Positions 44,996 to 54,554 of a stretch of 64,000 nucleotides of DNA are shown one piece after another (the stretch's first letter is position 1; each line of letters starts with the position of its first letter). The DNA is taken from NCBI RefSeq assembly GCF_002078015.1, contig NZ_LWBP01000190.1, positions 1-64,000 of the forward strand. Direction: 5' to 3'. The notes under the pieces were generated by a model. The model was given only the letters and a program-made list of their open reading frames with translations. It was not told the DNA's origin and searched no databases. This DNA comes from Niastella populi (GTDB lineage: Bacteria > Bacteroidota > Bacteroidia > Chitinophagales > Chitinophagaceae). The position numbers and the translations under genes are program-made.

Positions 44996-45958
44996 ATGAA
45001 CTATTCAAAATATTATCCATTATCACTCATAGCGCTGATCTTCTTTTTCGGATCGGCCTCCAACAGCTGCAGTAAGTCAACCAAAACAGGCCCTGCAGAA
45101 ATACCGGTTTCCAGCCTCGACACCATTACGCCCACAGGCGGTGTACCGCCCCTCTTCTGGCAGGAGCGCTGGTTAGATCACCGGCAGTATTTAACCCGGG
45201 TTGCTTATAACGAGCACGTAGCGGTTTATTACGATAACAATATGGAGCGTACCATTACCTGGCCGTTGGATTTTATGACCGATGTATGGAAATATACCAA
45301 ATCGGTATATGGCGATTTTGGCAATGAAAACCGCCTTTATTGTGTGTTTCACCGCAGGAATTATAGCGGCGGCCGCACCGGTAACATCTTTGATGAAGCC
45401 GATGATTACCGTAGCCTGGCCGATGTAGCTACAGACGGCAGTTTTGAAAAACCCGAAGGCTGGAACATCGACGCCATTGTACATGAAGTTGCCCACGTAG
45501 TGGAAGGCTCTGCCTATGGCGTGCACGAATCACCGGCATATACCGTTTGGGGCGACAGCAAATGGGCCGAGATCTATCAATACGATGTGTATATGGGCAT
45601 TGGCAAAACCGCAGAAGCTGAAAGAATGAAATCGCTTTATATGGAACAGGCCGACAATTTTCCCGTTGAAGGCACCAAATGGTTTAAGAACTGGTTCTGG
45701 CCCATTTACAACAATTATGGGAAAAGCAAAGTACTGGCCAATTACTTCAAATTGTTATCGATCCACTTTCCAAAGAAAAACATTCCCTCGGGTGTTGAAT
45801 ACACCCGCCGGATGAACCTCGGCGAGTTCATTCATTTTTATAGCGGCGCAGCTGGCGTTAACCTGAAAGCTCAGGCCACTACCGCTTTCGGCTGGTCATC
45901 AACCACCGATGCCCAATTCAACAAAGCCCGTCAGGATTTTCCCGGCATCACCTATTAA
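44996..45958 (+). CDS. Predicted lipoprotein metallopeptidase (HExxH)
   Basis: 320 residues with a lipoprotein-type signal (SNSCSKS, Cys25). The zinc-binding helix WNIDAIVHEVAHVVEG has HEVAH at 163-167, with WAEIYQYDVYMG downstream as a candidate third-ligand region. The family was not identified with confidence; the pattern (HExxH then a WF.nWFWPIYNNYG segment) recalls plant-basic-secretory-protein-like peptidases such as the next gene. It probably acts at the cell surface. Spacing of 10 bp to the PorP gene puts it in the same operon. Confidence 0.75.
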   Translation: MNYSKYYPLSLIALIFFFGSASNSCSKSTKTGPAEIPVSSLDTITPTGGVPPLFWQERWLDHRQYLTRVAYNEHVAVYYDNNMERTITWPLDFMTDVWKYTKSVYGDFGNENRLYCVFHRRNYSGGRTGNIFDEADDYRSLADVATDGSFEKPEGWNIDAIVHEVAHVVEGSAYGVHESPAYTVWGDSKWAEIYQYDVYMGIGKTAEAERMKSLYMEQADNFPVEGTKWFKNWFWPIYNNYGKSKVLANYFKLLSIHFPKKNIPSGVEYTRRMNLGEFIHFYSGAAGVNLKAQATTAFGWSSTTDAQFNKARQDFPGITY

Positions 45959-46085
45959 CAAAATGACCTGTAAGGCAGGCTTACGTTTCCCGAACTGGTG
46001 GAGGCTAAAAGGCTACCTTGCAGGTCTTTACCTTAAACCCTGCATTTTTCATGTAACAAAACCACAAATATTAAAAGAAAAATCA

Positions 46086-46823
46086 ATGAAGCGAGTATTT
46101 CTCACCGTTGTAGCTTGTAGCTGTTTTGGTATAGCCATTTCTCAAACCGGTACCAGCAAAAAAAATAGTAAACGTTACGACTGGAACGACCGTAACAACA
46201 ACACCATTTACCGGAGCGACTCCCTCACCAAAAAAGGGTTTACACTCATTTTCCTCGTACAGGATTCCACCTTCAATTCCGAAACCCAGCAAAAACTAAC
46301 CGAAGCATTTTTTACCGTATATCCGCAGGAAGTAAAACGCTTTAACCGGGATGCGCACAAAAAAGTGGTCTTTATTATTGACCCCTCCTACGACGGGGTG
46401 GCCGCCGCCAGCAACGGCATCATCCGCTGCAACCCCGAATGGATGAAGAAACATCCCGAAGATATCGATGTGATCACCCATGAAGCCATGCACATCGTTC
46501 AGGCTTATCATAAAGGCCATACACCCGGCTGGCTTACAGAAGGTATTGCCGATTATGTTCGCTATAAATACGGCGTAAACAATGAAAAAGGCGGCTGGCA
46601 GTTAACGCCTTTCAAACCCGACCATCACTATACCAATGCGTATAGAATTACTGCCCGTTTTTTGGTTTGGATAGAAGAGAATGTAAACAAGAAGATCGTT
46701 GACAAAATGAACGCCGCCGCTTATAAAGGGGAGTATAAAGACACCCTTTGGATGGAATATACCGGCAAAACAGTTGACCAGTTATGGGAAATGTATGCGC
46801 AGGCGCAGGAAGCTAAACAATAG
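46086..46823 (+). CDS. Secreted basic-secretory-protein family metallopeptidase
   Basis: 245 residues: signal peptide (FLTVVACSCFGIAISQ), then a BSP (PF04450-like) domain with LIFLVQDSTFNSETQQKLTEAF, VVFIIDPSYDGVAAASNGIIRCN and the catalytic VITHEAMHIVQAY (HEAMH 132-136), followed by PGWLTEGIADYVRYKYG and YRITARFLVWIEENV, all family features. The frame extends upstream to 45909, overlapping the previous gene, but the signal peptide fixes the start at 46086. The enzyme is presumed to cleave proteins or glycoproteins outside the cell. Confidence 0.88.
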   Translation: MKRVFLTVVACSCFGIAISQTGTSKKNSKRYDWNDRNNNTIYRSDSLTKKGFTLIFLVQDSTFNSETQQKLTEAFFTVYPQEVKRFNRDAHKKVVFIIDPSYDGVAAASNGIIRCNPEWMKKHPEDIDVITHEAMHIVQAYHKGHTPGWLTEGIADYVRYKYGVNNEKGGWQLTPFKPDHHYTNAYRITARFLVWIEENVNKKIVDKMNAAAYKGEYKDTLWMEYTGKTVDQLWEMYAQAQEAKQ

Positions 46824-46852
46824 CTAAACCCAGCACTACAACAATTTAGCAT

Positions 46853-46860
46853 TAGATTTG
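46853..46860 (+). promoter_or_regulatory. Putative -7 promoter element for GH92 gene
   Basis: TAGATTTG matches TAnnTTTG and lies 41 bp before the ATG at 46902. It suggests the mannosidase has its own promoter. Confidence 0.5.
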
Positions 46861-46901
46861 TAGCCTCCCATCTTTCTCATTAAAAAAAGAAATATATAGA
46901 A

Positions 46902-49184
46902 ATGAACAAATGGTCATTGTTGTTATGGGTGTTACCCTTATCCGTTTTCGCTCAACAAAAAAACGTAGTTCAATATGTAAACCCATTGATCGGTACCCAG
47001 CGCATGGGGCATACCTACCCCGGCGCCACGGTTCCGTTCGGCATGGTACAACTAAGTCCCGATACCGATACCCTGCCCTATGAAATGAATGGGAAATACA
47101 ATCCTGATGTTTACAAATATTGCGCTGGTTACCAGTATGACGATAAAACCATTGTAGGTTTTAGCCATACTCATTTCAGCGGTACCGGCCATAGCGACCT
47201 GGGCGATTTCCTGGTTATGCCAACCGTTGGCGCATTGCAACTGAACCCGGGCGTGGCCACCGATACAAAAACCGGTTTCCGTTCGGCCTTTTCACATGCC
47301 AGGGAAAAAGCAGAAGCGGGGTATTACAAAGTGCAGCTCGACGATGACAACATCACCGCCGAGTTAACCGCTTCTACCCGTACCGGCTTTCATCAGTACA
47401 CCTTCCCCAAGACCAGTGATGCACATATCATTTTCGATCTGATGCATGGCATTTACAATTACGATGATAAAAACGTATGGACCTTTGTTCGCGTTGAGAA
47501 CGATACGCTGATCACCGGATACCGGCAAACCAACGGCTGGGCCCGTACGCGCACCGTTTATTTTGCCATGACCTTTTCAAAACCTTTTAAAGAATACGGT
47601 TGTAAGGACTTCAGCAAAAAACAGGTATACCGTGGTTTCTGGCGCAAGTTCGACCAGTCGAAGAACTTCCCCGACCTTGCCGGCAGGCAGTTGCGGATGT
47701 TCTTCAATTTCGACACCGACGCGGGTGAAAAAATAAAACTCAAACTGGCCTTATCATCGGTAAGTACCGAAGGCGCCCTGTTGAACCTGCGCACCGAAGT
47801 TCCGCATTGGGATTTCGAAAAAACAAGATCGGAAGCGCAGGCCGCCTGGAACACGGAGCTTACAAAAATTGCGGTTGAAGCGCCGGAACCGGAAAAACAG
47901 AATTTCTATACGGCCATGTACCATGCATTTCTGGGACCTACCGTATATATGGATGTTGACCGTAAATACAAGGGGCTCGATCAGAATATTCACACGGCAA
48001 ATAATTTCACCAACTACACCACCTTTTCGTTGTGGGATACCTACAGGGCATTGCATCCTTTTTTCAATGTAATACAACCCGCGCGTAACAGCGACATGAT
48101 CAACAGCATGCTGGCTCATTATGATCAAAGTGTGCTGAAGATGCTGCCTATCTGGAGCCATTACAACAACGACAACTGGTGTATGAGTGGTTATCACAGT
48201 GTATCGGTCATTGCCGATGCGCTTGTCAAAAGCAGCACATCGGTTGATGCAGCGCATGCGCTGGAAGCCTGTGTAACCACAGCCAACCGCAGGAATTATG
48301 AAGGGATTGGCAGTTATATTGAAAAAGGATTTATTCCCGATGAAAAACTGGGCACTTCCGCTTCCACTACACTGGAGTATGCATATGACGACTGGTGTAT
48401 TGCGCAGCTGGCGCAAAAGCAGGGCCGTTCAGATATTTATGATGCGTTCATAAAACGGTCGGCCAATTATAAAAACCAGTACGATGCGTCGGTTGGTTTT
48501 ATGCGCGCCCGCAAAGAAGACGGCAGTTTTAAAAAGGAGTTTGATCCGTTGAGCACACATGGCCAGGGTTATATTGAAGGCAATAGCTGGAACTATAGCT
48601 TTTTTGTTCCGCACAACCCCGATGATCTTATCAACCTGATGGGTGGTAAAAAGAAATTCGGCGCCCGCCTCGATACGTTGTTTACCATGTACCTGCCCGA
48701 TAAATATTTTGCCGAAACCGAAGATATTACCCGCGATGGCATTATCGGCAACTATGTACATGGCAATGAACCGGCGCATCACGTAGCGTATCTGTACAAT
48801 TATGCCGGTCAGCCCTGGAAAACCCAACAGCGGGTAAGGATGATCCTCAAAAATCAGTACAAGCCTTCGCCTGACGGCCTTGGCGGAAATGACGACTGTG
48901 GTCAAATGAGCGCCTGGTATTTATTTTCTACCCTCGGCTTTTACCCCGTAGCGCCCGGTTCTCCCCTTTATCAATTGGGAAGCCCCGCCATCAACAAAGC
49001 GGTGATCAAACTCGAGAATGGCAACTCGTTCACCATAGAGGCCAATAACCAAAGCGACAAAAATGTGTACGTGCAGAAAGTGTTGCTGAATGGCAAACAA
49101 CTGGAGCAGCCGGTTATCAGCCATGAGGACGTCATGAAAGGCGGCTCGCTGGTTTTCTTTATGAGCAATAAGCCGAAGAAATAG
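46902..49184 (+). CDS. Family GH92 alpha-mannosidase
   Basis: 760 residues. Signal peptide (LLLWVLPLSVFAQ), N-terminal beta-sandwich (VNPLIGTQRMGHTYPGATVPFGMVQLSPDT, FSHTHFSGTGHSDLGDFLVMP) and (alpha/alpha)6 domain. Diagnostic GH92 blocks are FTNYTTFSLWDTYRALHP, YIEGNSWNYSFFVPHN with the proposed general-acid Glu, YVHGNEPAHHVAYLYNYAG and GNDDCGQMSAWYLFSTLGFYP with the acidic catalytic region. GH92 enzymes are calcium-dependent inverting exo-mannosidases for alpha-1,2/1,3/1,4/1,6 links. Linkage choice cannot be told from sequence by eye. No lipobox, so periplasmic or secreted. With the SusCD pair and the two peptidases it suggests mannosylated glycoprotein use. Confidence 0.95.
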   Translation: MNKWSLLLWVLPLSVFAQQKNVVQYVNPLIGTQRMGHTYPGATVPFGMVQLSPDTDTLPYEMNGKYNPDVYKYCAGYQYDDKTIVGFSHTHFSGTGHSDLGDFLVMPTVGALQLNPGVATDTKTGFRSAFSHAREKAEAGYYKVQLDDDNITAELTASTRTGFHQYTFPKTSDAHIIFDLMHGIYNYDDKNVWTFVRVENDTLITGYRQTNGWARTRTVYFAMTFSKPFKEYGCKDFSKKQVYRGFWRKFDQSKNFPDLAGRQLRMFFNFDTDAGEKIKLKLALSSVSTEGALLNLRTEVPHWDFEKTRSEAQAAWNTELTKIAVEAPEPEKQNFYTAMYHAFLGPTVYMDVDRKYKGLDQNIHTANNFTNYTTFSLWDTYRALHPFFNVIQPARNSDMINSMLAHYDQSVLKMLPIWSHYNNDNWCMSGYHSVSVIADALVKSSTSVDAAHALEACVTTANRRNYEGIGSYIEKGFIPDEKLGTSASTTLEYAYDDWCIAQLAQKQGRSDIYDAFIKRSANYKNQYDASVGFMRARKEDGSFKKEFDPLSTHGQGYIEGNSWNYSFFVPHNPDDLINLMGGKKKFGARLDTLFTMYLPDKYFAETEDITRDGIIGNYVHGNEPAHHVAYLYNYAGQPWKTQQRVRMILKNQYKPSPDGLGGNDDCGQMSAWYLFSTLGFYPVAPGSPLYQLGSPAINKAVIKLENGNSFTIEANNQSDKNVYVQKVLLNGKQLEQPVISHEDVMKGGSLVFFMSNKPKK

Positions 49185-49192
49185 TTACGGTA

Positions 49193-49642
49193 CTATTTCT
49201 CTTTATTATCATCTGCAGGTCGCAACAAATTGAACAAATTGGTTTTCGTTAACTCTTCCATATCACTCAGGGCCACTTCGAGGGCCCTGGTGCTAAGGAA
49301 GATCTCCAGCAGCGATAACACCAGCGAAACCACAAATGAAATAATGCTTAAAGCAAAGATGATATAAGCCGCCGCATTCCAGTTTTTAAAGATGCAGAAC
49401 ATACACACCACACAAAAGATAAAACTTACCACCCCGAATAACTGCATCGATTTTATAAGCCTGATACGATCGCGCAGGTTCTGGATCTGATGTACTATGT
49501 TCTTTTGCCGGGTGTCGGATTGGTATTTATCGTACAGCGACCTGATGAGCGTAGCTATGGCAAGGAACCGGTTGGTATAAGCCAGCATCAACAGGGAGAT
49601 GGCCGGGAACAATAAAGCCGGCGTGGTTATAGACAGATCCAT
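49193..49642 (-). CDS. DUF2721 membrane protein
   Basis: 149 residues. The N-terminal helix (TTPALLFPAISLLMLAYTNRFLAIATLIR) and two close central helices (about 72-88 and 91-115) around a short charged region match DUF2721, whose function is unknown. It is convergent with GH92 (8 bp between stops). The ATG at 49642 gives the expected family length. Confidence 0.85.
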   Translation of the reverse strand: MDLSITTPALLFPAISLLMLAYTNRFLAIATLIRSLYDKYQSDTRQKNIVHQIQNLRDRIRLIKSMQLFGVVSFIFCVVCMFCIFKNWNAAAYIIFALSIISFVVSLVLSLLEIFLSTRALEVALSDMEELTKTNLFNLLRPADDNKEK

Positions 49643-49952
49643 AAAATCGATATTTTGAATTTGGTTGATCAGGATTTACAAGCCAGGAACATTCAATTGT
49701 GTAGTGAATATAATAAGTATTCCAAAATAAAAGTCCTCCGAAGTGTCGGAGGACTTTATCATTTATGTACATGGGTTAGTAAGTAATTATCTTAAACGTT
49801 AAAGTACAAAATTTATTATAATTAAGAAAATTCAATCTTTACTGGCCGAGACCGGCAATGTGCAATTATGCCTGAGACCTTAGCGCCTGTATTCTTGTAT
49901 TCTGTATTCCACTATCACATTATCACATTAGCTAATTATCACATTGTTCCTG
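49643..49952. other. Intergenic region with terminator and short repeats
   Basis: Besides the hairpin at 49729-49757 it holds an AT-rich leader for DUF2721 and, at about 49908-49945, repeated ATCACATT words next to the histidine-kinase stop. No gene is visible. Confidence 0.5.
49729..49757 (-). terminator. Hairpin terminator downstream of the TPR histidine kinase
   Basis: AAAGTCCTCCGA pairs perfectly with TCGGAGGACTTT over a 4 nt loop, followed on the minus strand by a T-rich tract. Confidence 0.85.
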
Positions 49953-51791
49953 CTACTTTTTCAGCAAAACTGTGAATAACGACCCCTTTCCAACTTCGCT
50001 TTCACAGGTTATTCTTCCGTTTATTTCTTCAACGATCCTTTTTACGATCGAAAGGCCTAAACCATTGGAGGCTTCGCCATCGGTAGGGCGTGAAGACAAC
50101 TTGCTATACTTCGAGAACAGATAAGGCAGTTCTTCTTTGTCGATGCCTACCCCTTCATCACGCACCCTGATGCAAATACCATCCTGCTCTTCGCTTATGT
50201 GCAACCATACGTTTTTGCCCCGGGGAGTGTACTTAATAGCATTCGATAACAGGTTCTCACAAATACGGCTTACCAGGTACCGGTCGCTTAAGATAAATAA
50301 TTTTTTACCGCTGGTTTCGGTGTGCAGGGCAATTTTCTTCCGTTCGGCCATCGGCCTGAAGTTATCGGCCATTTCTTCTGTAAATGCCCGCAGGTCGAAT
50401 TTTTCCAGTTGCATTTTATGATTACCGATATCGGCGCGCTCTACATCGAGGATCTGCCTTATCAGCCGCTCACCATATGCACCCGCCTGTAAAATACGGT
50501 TCATGGCCTTTTGCTGTTCTTCCGTAAGGTTAGCGTCGTTTTGCAATACCTGCCCCCAGATCTGAATGGTAGCGAACGGCGTGTTCAGATCGTGTGATAC
50601 GATACTTATAAGCGAGTTCTTTTCAAAATTCAGCTCCGATAACTTTTCGTTCTGCTGTATTATAAGATCGTTGGTTGCTTTCAACCGCCGGTGCGCATTT
50701 CGTTTAATTACAAAACCGATGGCTATCAGCAGTCCGATAATGCCAAGTGCTGCGGCCACCAGAGTGAGCTCTCTCGAACGAAGGGTTTCCTTTTCGATCT
50801 TTTCCTGCAGCAGTTTATTTTCCGCTTCGCGTTCGCTTGCATGAAAACGTTCCTGCAGTGCGGCAATGGTTTTATAGGTGTCGCTATGCAGGATAGCCGT
50901 ATCGAGCGAATACCATTTTTTTATGTACGCGTAGGCTTTGCTGTAGTTGCCGCGGTACTCGGCCAGTTTTGCCAGTATGGAATAACTATCGGCCTCCTTG
51001 CTTTTTGATTCCAGCCGTTCGGCCAGTTTCATCGCACCTTCTGCATAAATCGTTGCCGAATCGAACTGTTTCTTTTCTATAAATACATCGGCGAGGTTTA
51101 GTTTGGCCACCCAAAGCGCACTCAGGTCGCTGTCGTTGTTATGCCTTACCAGGTTCTGGCGAAAATACGGAAGGGCTTCCTCATACTTTTTTTCCTTGAA
51201 ATATAAATTACCCAGGTTGTTATAGGTGCTTGATAAACTAATGCGCCCCTGCCGTTCAAGCGGCTGGCCCAACTGCACCGCCTTCTCCAGTAAAAGATGT
51301 GAGCTGTCGTATTGTTTCAGTTGCGTATAAATAACGGCGAGGTTATTATAGGTATTGATAAGAGAAGGAATTTTGCCGTCCGACTCGGTCATGCGGGCGC
51401 ATTGTAAATAGAACTGTTTGGCCTTTTCGGGTTCCCTGATAGAGAAATAAGCAATGGCCAGATCGCTCAATGCAGCAAGTTCATACTCCTGCGCCCTGAT
51501 ATTACGGGCTGCCTGCAATGATTGCAGGTAATATTCGATAGCCTTTTCATAGTTATTGCTCAGGTCTTCATAAATGCCTTTCAGCCGTAACGATAAAACG
51601 CTGCCGCGATTATACTTCAATAAGTCAGCTTCTTTGGAAATGTAGTCGGCATAGTAACGAATGGAGTCGATCTTGTCCTCAGAGAAATCGAGACAACGAT
51701 CGTACAATCTTTTCAAATGAGTTGTATCGACCTGTTGTGCAAATGAATGTACGCATATAATCAAAGCCCCTAAAAGCAGATAGTATTTCAA
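49953..51791 (-). CDS. TPR-containing sensor histidine kinase
   Basis: 612 residues: signal peptide (LLLGALIICVHSFAQ), five to six tetratricopeptide repeats in the presumed periplasm (about 60-310, e.g. NNYEKAIEYYLQSLQAARN, NNLGNLYFKEKKYEEALPYF), a membrane helix (about 342-363), a HisKA domain with phospho-acceptor His in LISIVSHDLNTPFATI, and an HATPase domain (LLSNAIKYTPRG, VRDEGVGI, GLGLSIVKRI). The start is TTG at 51791: no ATG precedes the signal peptide in frame. The LuxR-type regulator lies 227 bp upstream on the same strand and is the probable partner. Confidence 0.9.
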   Translation of the reverse strand: MKYYLLLGALIICVHSFAQQVDTTHLKRLYDRCLDFSEDKIDSIRYYADYISKEADLLKYNRGSVLSLRLKGIYEDLSNNYEKAIEYYLQSLQAARNIRAQEYELAALSDLAIAYFSIREPEKAKQFYLQCARMTESDGKIPSLINTYNNLAVIYTQLKQYDSSHLLLEKAVQLGQPLERQGRISLSSTYNNLGNLYFKEKKYEEALPYFRQNLVRHNNDSDLSALWVAKLNLADVFIEKKQFDSATIYAEGAMKLAERLESKSKEADSYSILAKLAEYRGNYSKAYAYIKKWYSLDTAILHSDTYKTIAALQERFHASEREAENKLLQEKIEKETLRSRELTLVAAALGIIGLLIAIGFVIKRNAHRRLKATNDLIIQQNEKLSELNFEKNSLISIVSHDLNTPFATIQIWGQVLQNDANLTEEQQKAMNRILQAGAYGERLIRQILDVERADIGNHKMQLEKFDLRAFTEEMADNFRPMAERKKIALHTETSGKKLFILSDRYLVSRICENLLSNAIKYTPRGKNVWLHISEEQDGICIRVRDEGVGIDKEELPYLFSKYSKLSSRPTDGEASNGLGLSIVKRIVEEINGRITCESEVGKGSLFTVLLKK

Positions 51792-52018
51792 CGGTAATGC
51801 CGAATTGTACTACCAAATTAAGAGTTTTTACTTATTAATCAAGTAACTGGGTACTTTTGTAGTTATATAAAACGGATATAATGAATAAATGTATGAAAGA
51901 CAGTGTAATACTATTTCTCTTGTCATAGTCCGGTACCCAGGCTTTGCAACAGGGAGCGGCGCCGGTTTTGTTTTCCCGGTTAACCATTCAATGAACCAGC
52001 AAAAAAAGGAGTGTAATA

Positions 52019-52663
52019 TTATTCAATAAGCCTGTTCTTTAAAGCAAACTTCACCAACCCTACTGTATTGTTCACACCCAGTTTGGCGATCAGGTTTTTG
52101 CGATGGGTTTCAACCGTACTTACGCTAAGGAAAAGTTTTTTGGCAATTTCAGAATTACTGTATTCTTTACAAATAAGCGTTAGCACTTCTATTTCCCTTT
52201 TCGACAAAATTTCATCGACCTTCTTATCTTCTATGGTAACCGTATTCCTGAAATCCTGGTTGGTATCAAGGATGTTGATTTCCTTACTAAAGTATTTATT
52301 GCCTTCAGATACTGTTTCCAAAGCTTTGGTAAGCTCGGCGATATTGGTGTTCTTCAACAGGTAACCCTGTATATCATATTTGAGCAGCTTGTGAATATAG
52401 CGGGTGCCCCGCATGATCGTAAGGTAAAGTATCTTCAGCGCCGGTTGTATTTCGCGGATCTTCAACAGCAACTCTTCTTCACCGATGTCTGGAAGGTGTA
52501 CATCGAGCAGAAGGATATCAATGTCTTTGTTTGGCAACTGGCTCAACAGGCTTTCGCCGGTGAATGCGGAACCTATTACCTCAATACCCGGTTGTTTGTT
52601 CAACAACAGAACCAGGCCTTCAAGGTATAATTCATGGTCATCTGTAATAAATACCTTCAGCAT
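52019..52663 (-). CDS. NarL/LuxR-family response regulator
   Basis: 214 residues: receiver domain with acidic pair ITDDHE, phospho-acceptor Asp54 in LLLDVHLPD, and Lys in GYLLKNTN, then a LuxR HTH (about 148-214, LSKREIEVLTLICKEYSNSEIAKKL, STVETHRKNLIAKLGVNNTVGLVKFAL). The ATG at 52663 is preferred over a TTG two codons earlier. It is transcribed in the same direction as, and upstream of, the TPR kinase. Confidence 0.92.
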   Translation of the reverse strand: MLKVFITDDHELYLEGLVLLLNKQPGIEVIGSAFTGESLLSQLPNKDIDILLLDVHLPDIGEEELLLKIREIQPALKILYLTIMRGTRYIHKLLKYDIQGYLLKNTNIAELTKALETVSEGNKYFSKEINILDTNQDFRNTVTIEDKKVDEILSKREIEVLTLICKEYSNSEIAKKLFLSVSTVETHRKNLIAKLGVNNTVGLVKFALKNRLIE

Positions 52664-52888
52664 ATTCAAAATTATAGATCGGTTAGTTTGTAGGATTAAT
52701 GGTTATTGTACCGATCCAAAGCAAATTAAAACTATTTAATGCATGCTGCAAAAAACAGAGCTGCCCGATCATTGAAAATTCCTTTTTGCGCAAAGGTTAT
52801 GGGCTGCATATGCTGCCGGTTACTTACAGTCGTTCGCTTTAGCAGGCTTTAGCACAACATTGAAACTACGGTGAAAGCGGGCGCACAT

Positions 52889-52920
52889 AAAAAAAGCTCC
52901 CCGACAGAAGTCAGGGAGCT
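52889..52920 (-). terminator. Hairpin terminator after the DUF1501 gene
   Basis: AGCTCCCCGAC (52895-52905) pairs with GTCAGGGAGCT (52910-52920) with one mismatch; on the minus strand a run of T follows (52888-52894). Confidence 0.88.
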
Positions 52921-52948
52921 CCCAATTATACGGATTAAATTTTCTACG

Positions 52949-54538
52949 TCATCGCGTTTTCAGCATGGGCCGTACCTGTTGAACGGTGCCGTTTTGAAAA
53001 CGGGCATAATAAACGCCCAACGGAAGCCCATACCCATCGAAGGTTACAGTATAGGTACCGGATGTGTATACTTTGTCGGTAACGGTTTTTATCACTCTTC
53101 CCATGGTGTCTAACACCTGAACCAGTGTATGTCCGCCGCCTGTTTTGAAGGTTATCGACGTTCTTTCAACAAACGGGTTCGGATAGTTAATGACCAGTTG
53201 TTCGCCATCGTTCCTGTTCACATCATCGAGGCCGGTAGCGCCGCAGGCTGCATTCACACACAATGGAATGTTCGGGAAGTCTTTTAACATAACGGTCTGC
53301 AAATCGCCATCTTTTACACAGAACCATTGCCTTAACAAAGAAGCATAAATGCTTCTGAAATCGTATTGATAAGGTACGTTACCATTGCCGCCTCCACCGG
53401 AAGGAATGTCTGGATTGGTACCGATAATACCACCGCGAACATTCTTTCCGAATACGAACACCGGTGCAGCTGCACCATGGTCGGTACCAAAACTTCCATT
53501 TGATTTAATACGACGGCCAAACTCCGAAAAGGTCATACCAACTACACGGTCATCAACACCCAGCCCTTTCAGGTCGTCCATAAAACATTTGATGGCATCC
53601 GATACACGCGCCATCAGCCTGGCGTGTGTACCTACCGAAGTGTCAGCCGCTTCGGCCTGGCTTGAATGGGTATCGAAACCACCCGTACCAACCATATAGA
53701 TGCGGGTCTTTAACCCGCCCTTAACCAGCCTTGCTACAATACGCAATTGTTGCGCGAGGTCGTTATTACCCGGGTAGGAACCCTGTGAGGTAACTTTTGC
53801 AGCCGCTGCCCTTATTACGTTTGAATACTGCTCCGTTTGCCCCATGATCATGCGAATGTAGGTCAGTTCCTTTGCCCAGGGCGTATTTGGTAAAGGGTCG
53901 GTTACATTATCGAGGAAGTCGTAAAAACTATTGGGGTCGCTGATGGTCATACCCATCGGGAACGACGGTCCCTGCAATGCCAGCGAGGCTACCGAACCGA
54001 TCTGAATTGCCAGGGGATCGGGCATTTGCGCTGTAGGGTACCCGTTGGGAAAGTTCGGGAACTCATTGTTCAGGTACCGGCCAATCCAGCCGCTGTTTAC
54101 CACCTGGTCAGAATCGGAAGCCGACATCCAGATATCCGTGGCCCTGAAGTGAGAGAAGTTGGGTGAAGGATACCCAACCGCCTGTATAATGGTTAATTTG
54201 TCTTCGTTATAAAGGTTCTGCAAACCGGTCATACTGGGGTGCAAACCTGTTTTGGCAGTGCCTTTGAGTGGAAGGATCTTATTTTGTTTGATGGCAATAT
54301 TTGCCCGGGCGTTATAATAATTGGAATATGTTTCAATAGGTATTACCATGTTCAGGCCGTCGTTACCGCCGTTCAGTTGAATGAGCACCAGTACCTTGTC
54401 GGTATCGGTGGCGGTACCCATAAGGGCCTGTACCAGTGGTGATGCATTTGTAAAGGCCTTAACGGAAAAACCATTCAATAATGCGGGCAACGTTACAGAT
54501 GCAGGTAATGTTTGTTTGAAGAAGTCTCTGCGCTTCAT
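52949..54538 (-). CDS. DUF1501 secreted protein with Tat-like signal and T9SS type A tail
   Basis: 529 residues. The N-terminus KRRDFFKQTLPASVTLPALL is a twin-arginine-type signal. The DUF1501 body (sulfatase-like alkaline-phosphatase fold) shows VLVLIQLNGGNDGLNMVIP, GLHPSMTGLQNLYNEDKL, GTGGFDTHSSQ and FSEFGRRIKSNGSFGTDHGAA, the latter three carrying conserved metal-type His/Asp residues. The last ~85 residues are a type A T9SS sorting domain (NYPNPFVERTSITF, GRVIKTVTDK, GLPLGVYYARF). It lies 16 bp after the DUF1800 gene. The two form a conserved pair of unknown function, often in Bacteroidota and Planctomycetota. Confidence 0.92.
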   Translation of the reverse strand: MKRRDFFKQTLPASVTLPALLNGFSVKAFTNASPLVQALMGTATDTDKVLVLIQLNGGNDGLNMVIPIETYSNYYNARANIAIKQNKILPLKGTAKTGLHPSMTGLQNLYNEDKLTIIQAVGYPSPNFSHFRATDIWMSASDSDQVVNSGWIGRYLNNEFPNFPNGYPTAQMPDPLAIQIGSVASLALQGPSFPMGMTISDPNSFYDFLDNVTDPLPNTPWAKELTYIRMIMGQTEQYSNVIRAAAAKVTSQGSYPGNNDLAQQLRIVARLVKGGLKTRIYMVGTGGFDTHSSQAEAADTSVGTHARLMARVSDAIKCFMDDLKGLGVDDRVVGMTFSEFGRRIKSNGSFGTDHGAAAPVFVFGKNVRGGIIGTNPDIPSGGGGNGNVPYQYDFRSIYASLLRQWFCVKDGDLQTVMLKDFPNIPLCVNAACGATGLDDVNRNDGEQLVINYPNPFVERTSITFKTGGGHTLVQVLDTMGRVIKTVTDKVYTSGTYTVTFDGYGLPLGVYYARFQNGTVQQVRPMLKTR

Positions 54539-54554
54539 AAGATCGGTTTGATTG

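Noticed and set aside
47754-48416. 220-codon minus-strand ORF inside GH92
   Set aside because: Antisense shadow of a clear GH92 catalytic domain.
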